This document shows positions 18,273-26,928 of a stretch of 64,000 nucleotides of DNA, in pieces. Numbering within the stretch: the stretch's first letter is position 1; each line of letters opens with the position of its first letter. The notes under the pieces were generated by a model, which saw nothing but the letters and a program-made list of their open reading frames with translations, was not told where the DNA came from and made no database searches. The DNA comes from Albidovulum sp. (GTDB lineage Bacteria > Pseudomonadota > Alphaproteobacteria > Rhodobacterales > Rhodobacteraceae). Position numbers and translations under genes: made by a program. The stretch covers positions 1-64,000 of the forward strand of contig JAPPFL010000054.1 of the NCBI GenBank assembly GCA_028823855.1, read 5' to 3'.

Positions 18273-20512
18273 CCAAGAGACTTTCAAGCAATGTCCGTAT
18301 GCTGGGCTACTGCGACGACTGGCGAACCTCGCCGGGATCGACGCTGAATTTCAAGGTCAGTTGCGACGGCATAGGAAGCTACCGGGCCAAAATAGGCCGC
18401 GTCGTCTGCGCCGATCTGGATCCATTGGGGCCCGGGTTTCGGATCGACCATGTGGATGACATCGGCCGCGGTCCGCTGAACGGACGATTCCAACCCGTTT
18501 ATCCCGGCTCGTACGCAAGAATCGACGATTTTAAAAATTTGTGCGGATTGCGCCGGTTTTCGGTCGCGGCTCTCGTTTGGCCGACACTGCCAGGCCAAGG
18601 TTGTCAATCGATTATGAGTCGCTGGGATGACGCGGCCGAATGCGGCTGGCGCCTTGAGTTGAACGAAGTGGGCGAGCTTTCTCTCCGGGTAGGAGAGAGC
18701 GAATGCGTTGCTGGCGGTTCGCCAATGATTCGCCGCCATTGGTACGTCGTGCTTGCGGCGATCGATCTGAAAAACGGAAAGTTTGAAGTCGTTCGGCGCG
18801 CATTTCGCAAGATCCCCGGAACCGATGAAACTTCTGCCGCCTCGGGAATGTTGGACCGAAGCGGCTTGGCGCCCGATGTGCCGATTCCGTTTTTGATTGC
18901 GGCTTCCGGCAGCAAAGGCCCGGCTGGCGCGGATCGATTTTTCGAAGGCAAGATAGAGCGGCCTACTGTTTTTGAGGGAGTTTCGAGCCTTGAAGCCGCC
19001 GAACGGTTTCTTTTATCCGGAAGCCGTCTCGTCGACGGCGGCAGCGTTCGAGCATCTTGGGATTTTGCGCTTCAAATGGACTCGGCGCGGATCTTGGACG
19101 TTTCCGGAAACGGCGTTCACGGCCGAGTGATCAATATGCCGACGCGAGCCGTGACAGGGCACAACTGGGACTCGTCTTCGCTGGATTGGCGCAGTGCTCC
19201 AAACCAGTACGGAGCCATTCATTTTCATGCCGACGACATCTACGACTGCGGGTGGGAGACCGACTTTACCTGGACCGTGCCCGCCGATGCTCGAAGCGGC
19301 TACTATGCCGCAACATTGGAAACGGAAGCCGGAGACCGCGATTTCATTCCGTTTTTCGTGCGTCCGAATCCAGGCGAAAGATCGGCCGACCTAGCTGTCA
19401 TAGCCTGCACGGCAACCTACCTGGCGTATGCGAATACGCACGTAAAGGTAGACATGGTTGGCTCCGAGGTAATGTCGGAATGCGTCAATCAACTTAGCCA
19501 GTACGAACTCTATCTGCACGAGCATCGCGAACTAGGTCATTCAACCTACGATTATCATCAGGACGGAAGCGGAGTCTGCTACAGCAGCCGATTGCGTCCC
19601 GTTTTAACGATGAGGCCGGGTCCCTACACCTTCAACTACATTAGCGACACGCACCTGCTGGCGTGGCTGGAGCACATAAATCAGCCTTACGACGTCATTA
19701 CTGACGAAGACATCGATACAAGAGGCGTGGATGCTCTCTCGGGCTATAGAGCAATCATTACGCTCTCGCATCCCGAGTATACATCTACGAAAATGTGGGA
19801 TGCGATCGATTCCTTTCAGCGAAATGGCGGACGGCACCTCTATTTGGGTGGAAACGGATTTTATTGGCGAGTTGCGTTCCATGACGATTTTCCCGGTGTT
19901 TTGGAATGCCGCAAAGGCGCGACGGGCGTGCGAGCCTGGGAAGGCGAGCCGGGAGAAGGCCATATGCAATTCAATGGAGAACCGGGCGGCCTGTGGCGCA
20001 CTTGCGGGCGACCGCCGCAGAGTCTTGTCGGGGTAGGCTATTCGTCAACGATGTTTGCCAGATCCACCTATTTCAGGCGGACGGAGGCTAGTTATTCGCA
20101 GCAATTCGCATTTGCCTTCGAAGGCGTCGGTCCCGACGAGGTGATCGGCGATTTCGGTCGGCGCGGCGGCGGCGCGGCAGGTATCGAAATCGATCGCTGG
20201 GATCCCGACCTCGGCTCGCCGCCCAATAGCGTCGTCCTCGCCTCTTCGGAAAATGTTGGCATCGACGGCATATTGAGTTGCGAGGAATATCCGATCGCAA
20301 CGCGCGCTACGGACGGGCTTCAGCACGGCCACGTACGGGCCGACATGGTTTATTTCGAAACGCCGAATGACGGTGCGGTGTTCTCGGTCGGATCGATCAC
20401 CTGGGTCACTTCATTGTCGCATAACGGATTTGACAACAACGTGGCCCGCATTACGGAAAATGTCTTGAGGCAATTCCTCTTGCCTCGTCCGTCCGGCAAA
20501 AGCGAGGGCTGA
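18269..20512 (+). CDS. N,N-dimethylformamidase-like beta (large) subunit, amidohydrolase
   Basis: At 747 residues the product matches the large subunit of N,N-dimethylformamidase (about 760), an iron enzyme that hydrolyses the C-N bond of dimethylformamide to dimethylamine and formate. The N-terminal half contains a laminin-G-like/lectin-like beta domain (about residues 85-290); the C-terminal half is the glutamine-amidotransferase-like catalytic domain with ACTATYLAYANTH, the Tyr-rich LSQYELYLHEH segment and LSHPEYTSTKMWDAI. The known enzyme binds iron through two Tyr and one Glu, and suitable residues occur in these segments, though I cannot align them exactly. The stop is followed after 6 bp by the M24-fold gene, so one operon. 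The true substrate may be another small or natural amide. Confidence 0.85.
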   Translation: MTKRLSSNVRMLGYCDDWRTSPGSTLNFKVSCDGIGSYRAKIGRVVCADLDPLGPGFRIDHVDDIGRGPLNGRFQPVYPGSYARIDDFKNLCGLRRFSVAALVWPTLPGQGCQSIMSRWDDAAECGWRLELNEVGELSLRVGESECVAGGSPMIRRHWYVVLAAIDLKNGKFEVVRRAFRKIPGTDETSAASGMLDRSGLAPDVPIPFLIAASGSKGPAGADRFFEGKIERPTVFEGVSSLEAAERFLLSGSRLVDGGSVRASWDFALQMDSARILDVSGNGVHGRVINMPTRAVTGHNWDSSSLDWRSAPNQYGAIHFHADDIYDCGWETDFTWTVPADARSGYYAATLETEAGDRDFIPFFVRPNPGERSADLAVIACTATYLAYANTHVKVDMVGSEVMSECVNQLSQYELYLHEHRELGHSTYDYHQDGSGVCYSSRLRPVLTMRPGPYTFNYISDTHLLAWLEHINQPYDVITDEDIDTRGVDALSGYRAIITLSHPEYTSTKMWDAIDSFQRNGGRHLYLGGNGFYWRVAFHDDFPGVLECRKGATGVRAWEGEPGEGHMQFNGEPGGLWRTCGRPPQSLVGVGYSSTMFARSTYFRRTEASYSQQFAFAFEGVGPDEVIGDFGRRGGGAAGIEIDRWDPDLGSPPNSVVLASSENVGIDGILSCEEYPIATRATDGLQHGHVRADMVYFETPNDGAVFSVGSITWVTSLSHNGFDNNVARITENVLRQFLLPRPSGKSEG

Positions 20513-20518
20513 ATCACG

Positions 20519-21712
20519 ATGACTTCCCTATACTTCCCTCTTGAAGAATATCGCTTAAGATGGTCGAGAGTCGATCGGGAGATGAAACGCCGCGGAATCC
20601 AGGTCGCCGTTGTCTGGGGAAAGACGAGCGCCTCGTTCGATCGAGCAGGCGATATAATTTATTTGACGAATTATTTTTCATGCACTTCCGGGCAAGGCGG
20701 CGATATCTCCACGCACAAGGCTCGGACATTCTGCGCCGTGGTTCTCCAGCAGGGGGAGATCCCCGAATTGCATGCAGACGATCCCGAATTGCGGCCGGAA
20801 CTCGTGTCAACGAATCGCGTGCGCAATCATCCCGACCCCGTAGATAGCGTGATCAACGCGCTGGGAGAGAGGGGCGTTTCCGGCCCGGTCGCCTTTGCGG
20901 GATCCGACTTCTTTCCGGTCAAGCAATGGCGGCGGCTGGTCGAGGCGAACCCGGATATACAGTGGAATATTCAGGACGATTTGGTGCGTACCGTAAGATT
21001 TATCAAGACCAACCGGGAACTCGACTGCTTCCGCGAGGGCGCGGAAATCATAAACCCTGCGATGGACATTCTGATGGATAGCCTCATTGGGGGGAACAGC
21101 GAAGCGGAAGCTGCCGGAAAGGCAATCGGCGAGCTAGTTCGCAGAGGCGGGACCTACCACAAGGTCGTTTGCTCCCATGGCGACACGATCCAATACACTT
21201 GCAGCGATCCCTTCACCGGCTACACGACTGCCGCTCCGAGTCAGGGCGACATGGTCAGGGCGTTCATAATCGGACCGATCCTGCAAGGCTACTATTTCGA
21301 CCCGGGACGTACGGCGGTCGTCGGCAATAGGCCAAGCTCTCAGCAAAGAGCATTGATCGAAGGCTGCGCTTCAATTGTCGACAAACTCTGCGAATCAATT
21401 CGCCCGGGACGAACTTTTTTTGAAATTGCCGAGCACGGCGACCGCCTTGTAGCGGAGCTCGGGTCGGATAGTGGCGGCGCAGCTGCCCAATACCCCTTCT
21501 ACGGTCATCCAAACGGGCTTTATTTTGAGACTCCGCCCTATCTTAGCACGGTCCACGACCATCTTGACGCCGTAGTTGAAACGAACACCGTTCTGGGAAT
21601 TGAAGCATTTGTGGCGCACAAAGGCGTAGGTACCGCGGGATTCGAACAGAATGTAATTGTCGGAAATAATGGGGTCGAACTTTTGACGACGACGCCAATG
21701 CTGCCATTTTGA
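20519..21712 (+). CDS. Creatinase/aminopeptidase P (M24)-fold protein with altered metal site
   Basis: The 397-residue product has the two-domain creatinase layout: an N-terminal domain (about 1-160) and a pita-bread domain (about 170-390). In metal-dependent M24 peptidases five ligands are expected. By eye four are kept: Asp261 in YYFDPGRT, His330 in YGHPNG, Glu362 in LGIEAF and Glu376 in GFEQNV. The first Asp is not kept: the GDLVLVD-like position reads GDMVRAF, with Phe249. The conserved His of the HY or HNP motif before it also seems absent. Creatinase itself lacks metal, so a metal-free or single-metal hydrolase is plausible. It starts 6 bp after the amidohydrolase stop and probably acts on the same or a following substrate. 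Confidence 0.85.
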   Translation: MTSLYFPLEEYRLRWSRVDREMKRRGIQVAVVWGKTSASFDRAGDIIYLTNYFSCTSGQGGDISTHKARTFCAVVLQQGEIPELHADDPELRPELVSTNRVRNHPDPVDSVINALGERGVSGPVAFAGSDFFPVKQWRRLVEANPDIQWNIQDDLVRTVRFIKTNRELDCFREGAEIINPAMDILMDSLIGGNSEAEAAGKAIGELVRRGGTYHKVVCSHGDTIQYTCSDPFTGYTTAAPSQGDMVRAFIIGPILQGYYFDPGRTAVVGNRPSSQQRALIEGCASIVDKLCESIRPGRTFFEIAEHGDRLVAELGSDSGGAAAQYPFYGHPNGLYFETPPYLSTVHDHLDAVVETNTVLGIEAFVAHKGVGTAGFEQNVIVGNNGVELLTTTPMLPF

Positions 21713-22071
21713 TCATCCGTCACGGCGAGGCCGCGCTCGCTAGTTCGGGAACTATCATTTCCGGGATTCACTGATTGAGCCTTGCGAACGGCACGGGGCG
21801 GCCAATCGGTTCGGCAAGCGACGCAAATTCGGTTGCGCGGCAATTCCGCCGCACTAAAATTCTGACGCTCGCGGCCGCCGCGTTGCCTCCGATCCGCGAA
21901 TTCAATCCAGTACGGCTGGCCCCAAATGCAGTTTGGCAAGGAGCTGTCGCTTAGCAGTCTTGGCAGGCGCAGAGAAAACGGTTCGACGAACCTGAAGTCG
22001 TTGCCTGGAAAATCTTCGTCGGTGGATGCCAAGACCGGCGGAACTCTTCGCGGACAGCGCCCTGCGCCGTT
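21713..22071. other. Intergenic stretch between convergent operons, possible gene relic
   Basis: No intact gene is seen. A minus-strand frame at about 22032-21750 contains protein-like wording (FRFVEPFSLRLPRLL, IWGQPYWIEFADRR) but has no recognised domain and runs into antisense of the M24-fold gene; it may be a relic. Confidence 0.3.
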
Positions 22072-22096
22072 CTGCCCGCCTGTGGTTGGCGGGCAG
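22072..22096. terminator. Perfect hairpin between convergent operons
   Basis: CTGCCCGCC (22072-22080), a 7-base loop, then GGCGGGCAG (22088-22096). It lies 72 bp after the stop of the minus-strand binding-protein gene and about 360 bp after the plus-strand operon. A T-rich TTCGTTGTTT follows on the plus strand only. A terminator, perhaps acting for both operons, is likely. Confidence 0.5.
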
Positions 22097-22167
22097 TTCG
22101 TTGTTTCGCCTCAACTCGAAAGGCAAACCTTCATTCCGAACGGTATCTTCGCCTGGCGGAACTCTGA

Positions 22168-22965
22168 CTACAGCATGCTGCGGATAGGTTCCTTAGGCGA
22201 AGGATCATAGCCGAGAATATCCTCGAACAGTTCGGCGACTTTGCCTTCTTCGACCATTTGAGCCCGAGTCGCATTAATGGCCCGAACGAGGTTAGGCTTC
22301 CCTTTTTTGACAGCCCATCCGAGCTGCGCGGGATCGATCAAGCCCGGAAGCGACCTCAATGGAAGCATCGATTTAGTTATCGCGTAGTTGGCGGCTATGC
22401 TCTCCAGAATAACGGCTTCGATATTGCCATTTACCAAGTCTTGCATCCCGTCCACGTCGGCCTTGTAGGCTTTCAGGTCGCCTCCGAGCTGCTCAACGAT
22501 AGGAATAAAGGTCGATGCCGCAATAGCCCCGATTTTCTCGCCTCTCAGCTGGTCGGGCGAGGAATAGTCGGAGTCTCTTCGAACGACGACGCGAGCGCCT
22601 GTTTCGATCCAGCCGTCGCAAAAAGTCACCGCCTTTTGGCGTTCCGCCGTAATCCCCATGGCATTGCCGACAATGTCGAAGTGCTCGGCCTGCAGGCCGA
22701 CCAGCATCGATTCCCATTTTACGATGACAGGCTCGTATTCGAGGCCGAGGCGATTGCAAATCTCCCCCATGATCCGCATTTCAAGCCCGTCAAGTTCTCC
22801 GCTCGGCAAGCGCATGCTGAACGGCGGGTATGTCCCTTCCGTTGCCGATTTCAAGACTCCGGGGGAAAGCAGCTCCAGATCGTCGCTGGCCCATGCCAGT
22901 TTGGGAGCAAATGCCGCCGTTGCCGCGGCGGCGCTCATTGCACCAAGGAATTCTCGTTTTCTCAT
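22168..22965 (-). CDS. Amino-acid-type ABC transporter, substrate-binding protein
   Basis: The 265-residue product belongs to the family 3 periplasmic binding proteins (polar amino acids, opines). It opens MRKREFLGAMSAAAATAAFAP, a Tat- or Sec-type export signal, followed by the mature domain with KSATEGTYPPFSM, WESMLVGLQAEHFDIVGNAMGITAERQKAV and the closing helix. A GAAAGGAG site precedes ATG 22965. It is the last gene of a minus-strand ABC operon (ATPase, permease, binding protein). Ligand unknown; the neighbourhood suggests a nitrogen-rich amino-acid-like compound. Confidence 0.93.
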   Translation of the reverse strand: MRKREFLGAMSAAAATAAFAPKLAWASDDLELLSPGVLKSATEGTYPPFSMRLPSGELDGLEMRIMGEICNRLGLEYEPVIVKWESMLVGLQAEHFDIVGNAMGITAERQKAVTFCDGWIETGARVVVRRDSDYSSPDQLRGEKIGAIAASTFIPIVEQLGGDLKAYKADVDGMQDLVNGNIEAVILESIAANYAITKSMLPLRSLPGLIDPAQLGWAVKKGKPNLVRAINATRAQMVEEGKVAELFEDILGYDPSPKEPIRSML

Positions 22966-23001
22966 TTTCTTTCTCCTTTCTTCGGTTCATGGGGATGGCG
23001 G

Positions 23002-23673
23002 CTAGATTTCCAAGGAATAATTCCTTTCGTACCAGGCCGCGAATTGGCTAAGAATCGTGTTCATGATCAAATAAATCAGGGCCGCGGCGATCAGAAAATC
23101 GAACGGTCTGAACGTTTCGGCCAAGGCAAGTTGAGCGAACATTGTCACCTCGATAATCGTGATCGTGGAAAGCAAAGAGGTGTTTTTTAGAGTATTGATC
23201 GCTTCATTCGTCATGGCCGGTACGACAATTCGGATAACTTGGGGAAGGATAATTCGGCGCATCATCAGAGCCGGACTCATCCCCACGGCCAAGGCCGACT
23301 CGGTTTGACCGCGAGGTATCGCCATGAATCCTGATCTGAATACTTCCGCCACGTACGCTCCGGAACTAATCGCGAGCGCCGCCACGCCGGCGACAAAGGG
23401 CGATATCCTAAGGCCGGTCGCGTGCGGAACGCCGAAGTAAATGATAAATATCTGGATAAGGCTGGGCGTTCCCCGGACAAACCAGATGTAGAGTTCAGCG
23501 GGCCAGCGAAGCAACCTGTTTCGTGATGACTTGGCAAGCGTCGTCACCATGCCGATCACCCAGCTAATTACTATCGCGAGGAACGAAATTTCGATCGCAA
23601 CGACGGCGGCCTTGAAAAATCCAACAAGATAAGGGGCGAACCAGGCGACGTAGGCGGAAATCGAGCTAATCAA
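23002..23673 (-). CDS. Amino-acid-type ABC transporter, permease (HisM/GlnP family)
   Basis: The 223-residue product has about five membrane segments, the family motif RGTPSLIQIFIIYFGVPHATG and the ATPase-contacting EAA loop (SALAVGMSPALMMRRIILPQ). The start is TTG at 23673, preceded at eight bases by GAGG; there is no ATG in that position in the same frame. It follows the ATPase gene by 10 bp. With only one permease gene the channel is probably a homodimer. Confidence 0.93.
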   Translation of the reverse strand: MISSISAYVAWFAPYLVGFFKAAVVAIEISFLAIVISWVIGMVTTLAKSSRNRLLRWPAELYIWFVRGTPSLIQIFIIYFGVPHATGLRISPFVAGVAALAISSGAYVAEVFRSGFMAIPRGQTESALAVGMSPALMMRRIILPQVIRIVVPAMTNEAINTLKNTSLLSTITIIEVTMFAQLALAETFRPFDFLIAAALIYLIMNTILSQFAAWYERNYSLEI

Positions 23674-23683
23674 GACATCACCC

Positions 23684-24481
23684 TCAATAATGGTGCAGGA
23701 CGCGATTTAGAAACTGCTTCGTGTGCACGCTCTTCGGCTCGCCGAGGACATCGGAAGAGGCTCCGTATTCTTCAATCCGGCCATTTAACAGAAACGCCGT
23801 TCGATTGCTCACATGCCGCGCGAATCCCATCTCGTGGGTTACGACAATCATCGTCATTCCGCTTTCGGCTAGCCGAGTCATGATATCGAGCACTTCCCCG
23901 ACCAATTCCGGATCGAGCGCGGATGTAACCTCGTCGAAAAGCATTAGCTTCGGTTCCATCGCCAAGGCGCGGGCAATCGCAACGCGTTGCTGCTGGCCGC
24001 CGGAAAGCCTGCGCGGGTATTCGTGGAGCTTGTCCGGAAGCCCGATCAAATTGAGCAGCTCGGCCGCGTGATCGCGCGCAATTGCCGGCGATATGCCCCG
24101 TACGCGAATAGGCGCCTCCGTTATGTTTTCCAAAACCGTTCTGTGAGGCCACAGATTGAAATTTTGGAAGACCATGCCTACCGATGTTCGAAGCTTGGTA
24201 AGTGCACGCGCGGTGCGCCATGCCGATCCACTCAACTTGTAGTGAATTTCTTCGCCTGCGAGATGGATCGTGCCATCGTCCGGCACTTCTAATAAATTTA
24301 TGCTTCGCAAAAGCGTGCTCTTTCCGGAACCGCTCGGTCCAATGACAGCTAACACTTCGCTCTGCGCAACCGACAGATTGATGTCGTCGAGCACGATTGC
24401 GTCTCCGAACGATTTGCGCAGGTTAGTTAAGCGAAGCAGGTCGGTATCTTGCTCTTGCGCATTCGAAGTTACGACACCCAT
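23684..24481 (-). CDS. Amino-acid-type ABC transporter, ATPase (HisP/GlnQ family)
   Basis: The 265-residue product carries Walker A (GPSGSGKST), the Q-loop ([12 protein letters not shown]), the signature LSGGQQQR, Walker B ([13 protein letters not shown]) and the switch His in [11 protein letters not shown], all intact. It energises uptake through the permease encoded just downstream. It has an extra N-terminal tail of about 15 residues before the first strand, with ATG at 24481. It is the first gene of the operon. Confidence 0.95.
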   Translation of the reverse strand: MGVVTSNAQEQDTDLLRLTNLRKSFGDAIVLDDINLSVAQSEVLAVIGPSGSGKSTLLRSINLLEVPDDGTIHLAGEEIHYKLSGSAWRTARALTKLRTSVGMVFQNFNLWPHRTVLENITEAPIRVRGISPAIARDHAAELLNLIGLPDKLHEYPRRLSGGQQQRVAIARALAMEPKLMLFDEVTSALDPELVGEVLDIMTRLAESGMTMIVVTHEMGFARHVSNRTAFLLNGRIEEYGASSDVLGEPKSVHTKQFLNRVLHHY

Positions 24482-25327
24482 AGTAAGTCACCCTGCTGAA
24501 ACCGAAAGCGTAGTGGCACGATTTGGTTTGAAGTTGTAGCCAATGGACACCATTTTGCGCTCAGCGGCAACCCAGTTGATTCTGGTTCAGATAAATCGAC
24601 CGGATTCCCTGCGACGGCGAGCGCCGGAACGGCAGCGCGCGGCGTCGCCGTTCCAAACCGACGCAAACCGAAAACGCTCGCCGCGAGAATTCTCCGCCCG
24701 AAAAAGCGGCTGAAGCCGCCTGCGACGGCTTTCGCCGGCCAACCTAGGACTAACGGCCGTGCACGGCGCGGGCATAAACCGAGAAAAAAATTTGTGCTTC
24801 GCCGAATGGTCGAAGGCAGCGAACTAGGAATTCGGACGAATGCGCGCCAATCGCATTTCAAACTCGTTCCGATTCACCCGGAACGACGCAGCCGGACGCT
24901 CCCGCGAGTTCGATTTCAGAATAGGCAAATCGACGAAGATCAACATCCGAGTTCAATAGAAGCATTTAAGGGCTTCGCTCCCATTCCGGAACGCTCCGCC
25001 CGTCAATCGGACTGTGAACCTATTGAGCAACGGATTGAGCCGCGGCCCCTTCCGTTTCAGCGGCCCGATTCCGACAGGGGGGATTCATGTCCAGTTGAAT
25101 CAAAGCGCTGTCGCCTGTGAACAATTCACCGAAGCGGCATCAGATAAACATTGATCTACCTCGCGGCCAGGCGCCGAGAAATCTGAAAGCGCACATTCGA
25201 CTTTTCAACTAGGCGAGCAATTCGGAAGGTCTTCTGGCATCGAAAGTCATTGGAGGTTTCCGGGCGAGGAAATTTTGGCGGAGTGTTGCGGGCGCAAATA
25301 TTCATCTCAAACTGGGAGGATTCTCGC
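24482..25327. other. Intergenic stretch between divergent transporter operons
   Basis: About 850 bases that should hold the promoters of the ABC operon (minus) and the TRAP operon (plus). No gene is recognised. The middle (24590-24780) is strongly GC-rich with short inverted runs of GCCG/CGGC type; open frames across it are compositional. Confidence 0.4.
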
Positions 25328-26335
25328 ATGAACCGTGTTTTTAAAATTGTTGCGGCGGTAGCGGCATCGGTTGTCGTGGCGATACCGGCAAGCGCGCAGA
25401 ACTATCGCTGGGATATGCCAAATGAGTATGCCAAGGCGTCGGGTCACTACTATGACGAAATTTTTGCGCAAAAGCTGAGGGATGCTACGGGCGGCGCGAT
25501 TGACATCACCAACCACTATGGCGGGGCGCTCGGCTATAAGTCCAAGGATCATTGGAAGGTAGTCGAAGACGGCGCCGCGCAAATCGCCAGCACCTATACG
25601 GGCGTGTTTTCGGGCATTGATCCGGTTTTCCTGCTCGTCTCCATGCCGTTCCTTGCGCGCAATATCGACGAGTCGCGAGCGCTCTACGAAGCGGCTCGGC
25701 CATGGTACGAGGCCGCGTTCGAAAAGGGGAATCAAATGCTCGTACTTGCGGTTCCATTTCCGCCGGTCGGAATATGGGCCAAGCAGCCCGTCACCAATCT
25801 CGAAGAACTCGGCCAGATCAAGATCCGCACCTACGACAAGACTAGTACGGTCTCCCTTAACGAAGCCGGAGCGAACGCCGTCCAGCTTAGCTGGGCGGAC
25901 ATAATCCCGGCGCTGACCACTGGAACGATCGACGCGGTTTTGACGGCTGGAGAAGGCGGGGTCCTGTCGAGCTTCTATGAGCACATGGACCATTTTAACG
26001 CCATTAACTACGTGGCCGGAACCCAAATGTTCCACATCAACAAGGATTCCTTTGACAGCCTTTCGCCCGAATTGCAGGAGACTTTGCTGCGGATCGCCGA
26101 CGAAATCGAAGACGAAGCGTGGGAAGCTATCAAGGAACGAGTCGACAACTCCTATGTCAAGATGGGGGAGCAAGGCGTAACGGTCGTGACCGAAGACGAT
26201 TTAGCGGAGGGATTCCTGGACGCTCTCCGGGAAGCCTCAAGCGTTGTCTTTAACGAATGGCGCGACAAGATGCCGAATGGCGCGGCCGATGAGATCATGG
26301 ATTCCTTCGGCGCTAAGCTGGCGGCAATGAATTGA
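25328..26335 (+). CDS. TRAP transporter, DctP-type substrate-binding protein
   Basis: The 335-residue product has a Sec signal peptide (about residues 1-23, ending IPASAQ) and the DctP fold with the usual carboxylate-binding region (GQIKIRTYDKTSTVSLNEAGANAV). TRAP systems take up organic acids with a sodium or proton gradient. GGGAGGA lies at the right distance before ATG 25328; an upstream in-frame start at 25250 would add a non-signal stretch and is rejected. It heads the dctP-dctQ-dctM operon, with a perfect hairpin between dctP and dctQ. Confidence 0.94.
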   Translation: MNRVFKIVAAVAASVVVAIPASAQNYRWDMPNEYAKASGHYYDEIFAQKLRDATGGAIDITNHYGGALGYKSKDHWKVVEDGAAQIASTYTGVFSGIDPVFLLVSMPFLARNIDESRALYEAARPWYEAAFEKGNQMLVLAVPFPPVGIWAKQPVTNLEELGQIKIRTYDKTSTVSLNEAGANAVQLSWADIIPALTTGTIDAVLTAGEGGVLSSFYEHMDHFNAINYVAGTQMFHINKDSFDSLSPELQETLLRIADEIEDEAWEAIKERVDNSYVKMGEQGVTVVTEDDLAEGFLDALREASSVVFNEWRDKMPNGAADEIMDSFGAKLAAMN

Positions 26336-26347
26336 TTGCGCTTCGCA

Positions 26348-26371
26348 TCGGGGAGGCATCGGCCTCCCCGA
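26348..26371 (+). promoter_or_regulatory. Intercistronic hairpin between dctP and dctQ
   Basis: TCGGGGAGGC (26348-26357), loop ATCG, GCCTCCCCGA (26362-26371): a perfect 10-bp stem with a tetraloop, 12 bp after the dctP stop. No U-run follows, so the likely role is protecting the 3' end of the binding-protein mRNA or partial attenuation, giving more binding protein than permease. Confidence 0.7.
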
Positions 26372-26390
26372 ACTAGCGCAGGAAAACGCG

Positions 26391-26924
26391 ATGGCGAATC
26401 GCATCGTTCCAGTCTTGGACGGTTTTGCCCGTATTTTGTCGAATGTCGGAGCCGTCGCCGCGGGAATAATTTTGATGGCGATGATTTTCCACATCCTGGC
26501 CGAAATCGTGCTTCGCACCTTCTTTTCAAGTACGACCTACGTCCTTGAGGAAATGATAGGGTACGGAATTGCTACGATGTCCTTTCTTGGATTGGGGTAT
26601 GCCTTGAAAGAGGGGGCATTGATCCGCATGAATCTCGTTCTGGTCAAGCTCGGGAACGCGATTGTCAGGCGCGTTGTCGAAGTCGTATGCATCGTCGCAG
26701 CGGCCATATTTACTAGCATCGCCGCCTGGTATTTCTATACGAATTCCGTACGAGATTTCGTGCGAGGCCATGTTAGCGAAACGTTGTCGGAGACGCCCCT
26801 ATGGCTGCCGCCTTCGATTATGCTTGTCGGCATGGTCATCTTCCTTATCCAACTTGCGACCTATCTGTTTCGAGTTGCGGCCGGCCACGTATCGTTTGAC
26901 GAGGAGGAGCGCGACGAGCTCTGA
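26391..26924 (+). CDS. TRAP transporter, small permease (DctQ)
   Basis: The 177-residue product has four membrane segments, as expected for DctQ, at about residues 18-40, 50-72, 92-115 and 138-160. DctQ forms the membrane complex with DctM. An AGGAAA site precedes ATG 26391. The gap to dctM is only a few bases. Confidence 0.93.
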   Translation: MANRIVPVLDGFARILSNVGAVAAGIILMAMIFHILAEIVLRTFFSSTTYVLEEMIGYGIATMSFLGLGYALKEGALIRMNLVLVKLGNAIVRRVVEVVCIVAAAIFTSIAAWYFYTNSVRDFVRGHVSETLSETPLWLPPSIMLVGMVIFLIQLATYLFRVAAGHVSFDEEERDEL

Positions 26925-26928
26925 GCCG

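Noticed and set aside
18284..18951. Minus-strand frames opposite the DMFase-like large subunit
   Set aside because: Arg/Ser/Ala-rich wording typical of antisense frames; no family resemblance.
20519..21712. Naming the M24-fold protein aminopeptidase P or creatinase
   Set aside because: Its active-site residues match neither family fully.
24469..24861. Minus-strand frame upstream of the ABC ATPase
   Set aside because: GC-rich low-complexity wording; probably open by composition only.
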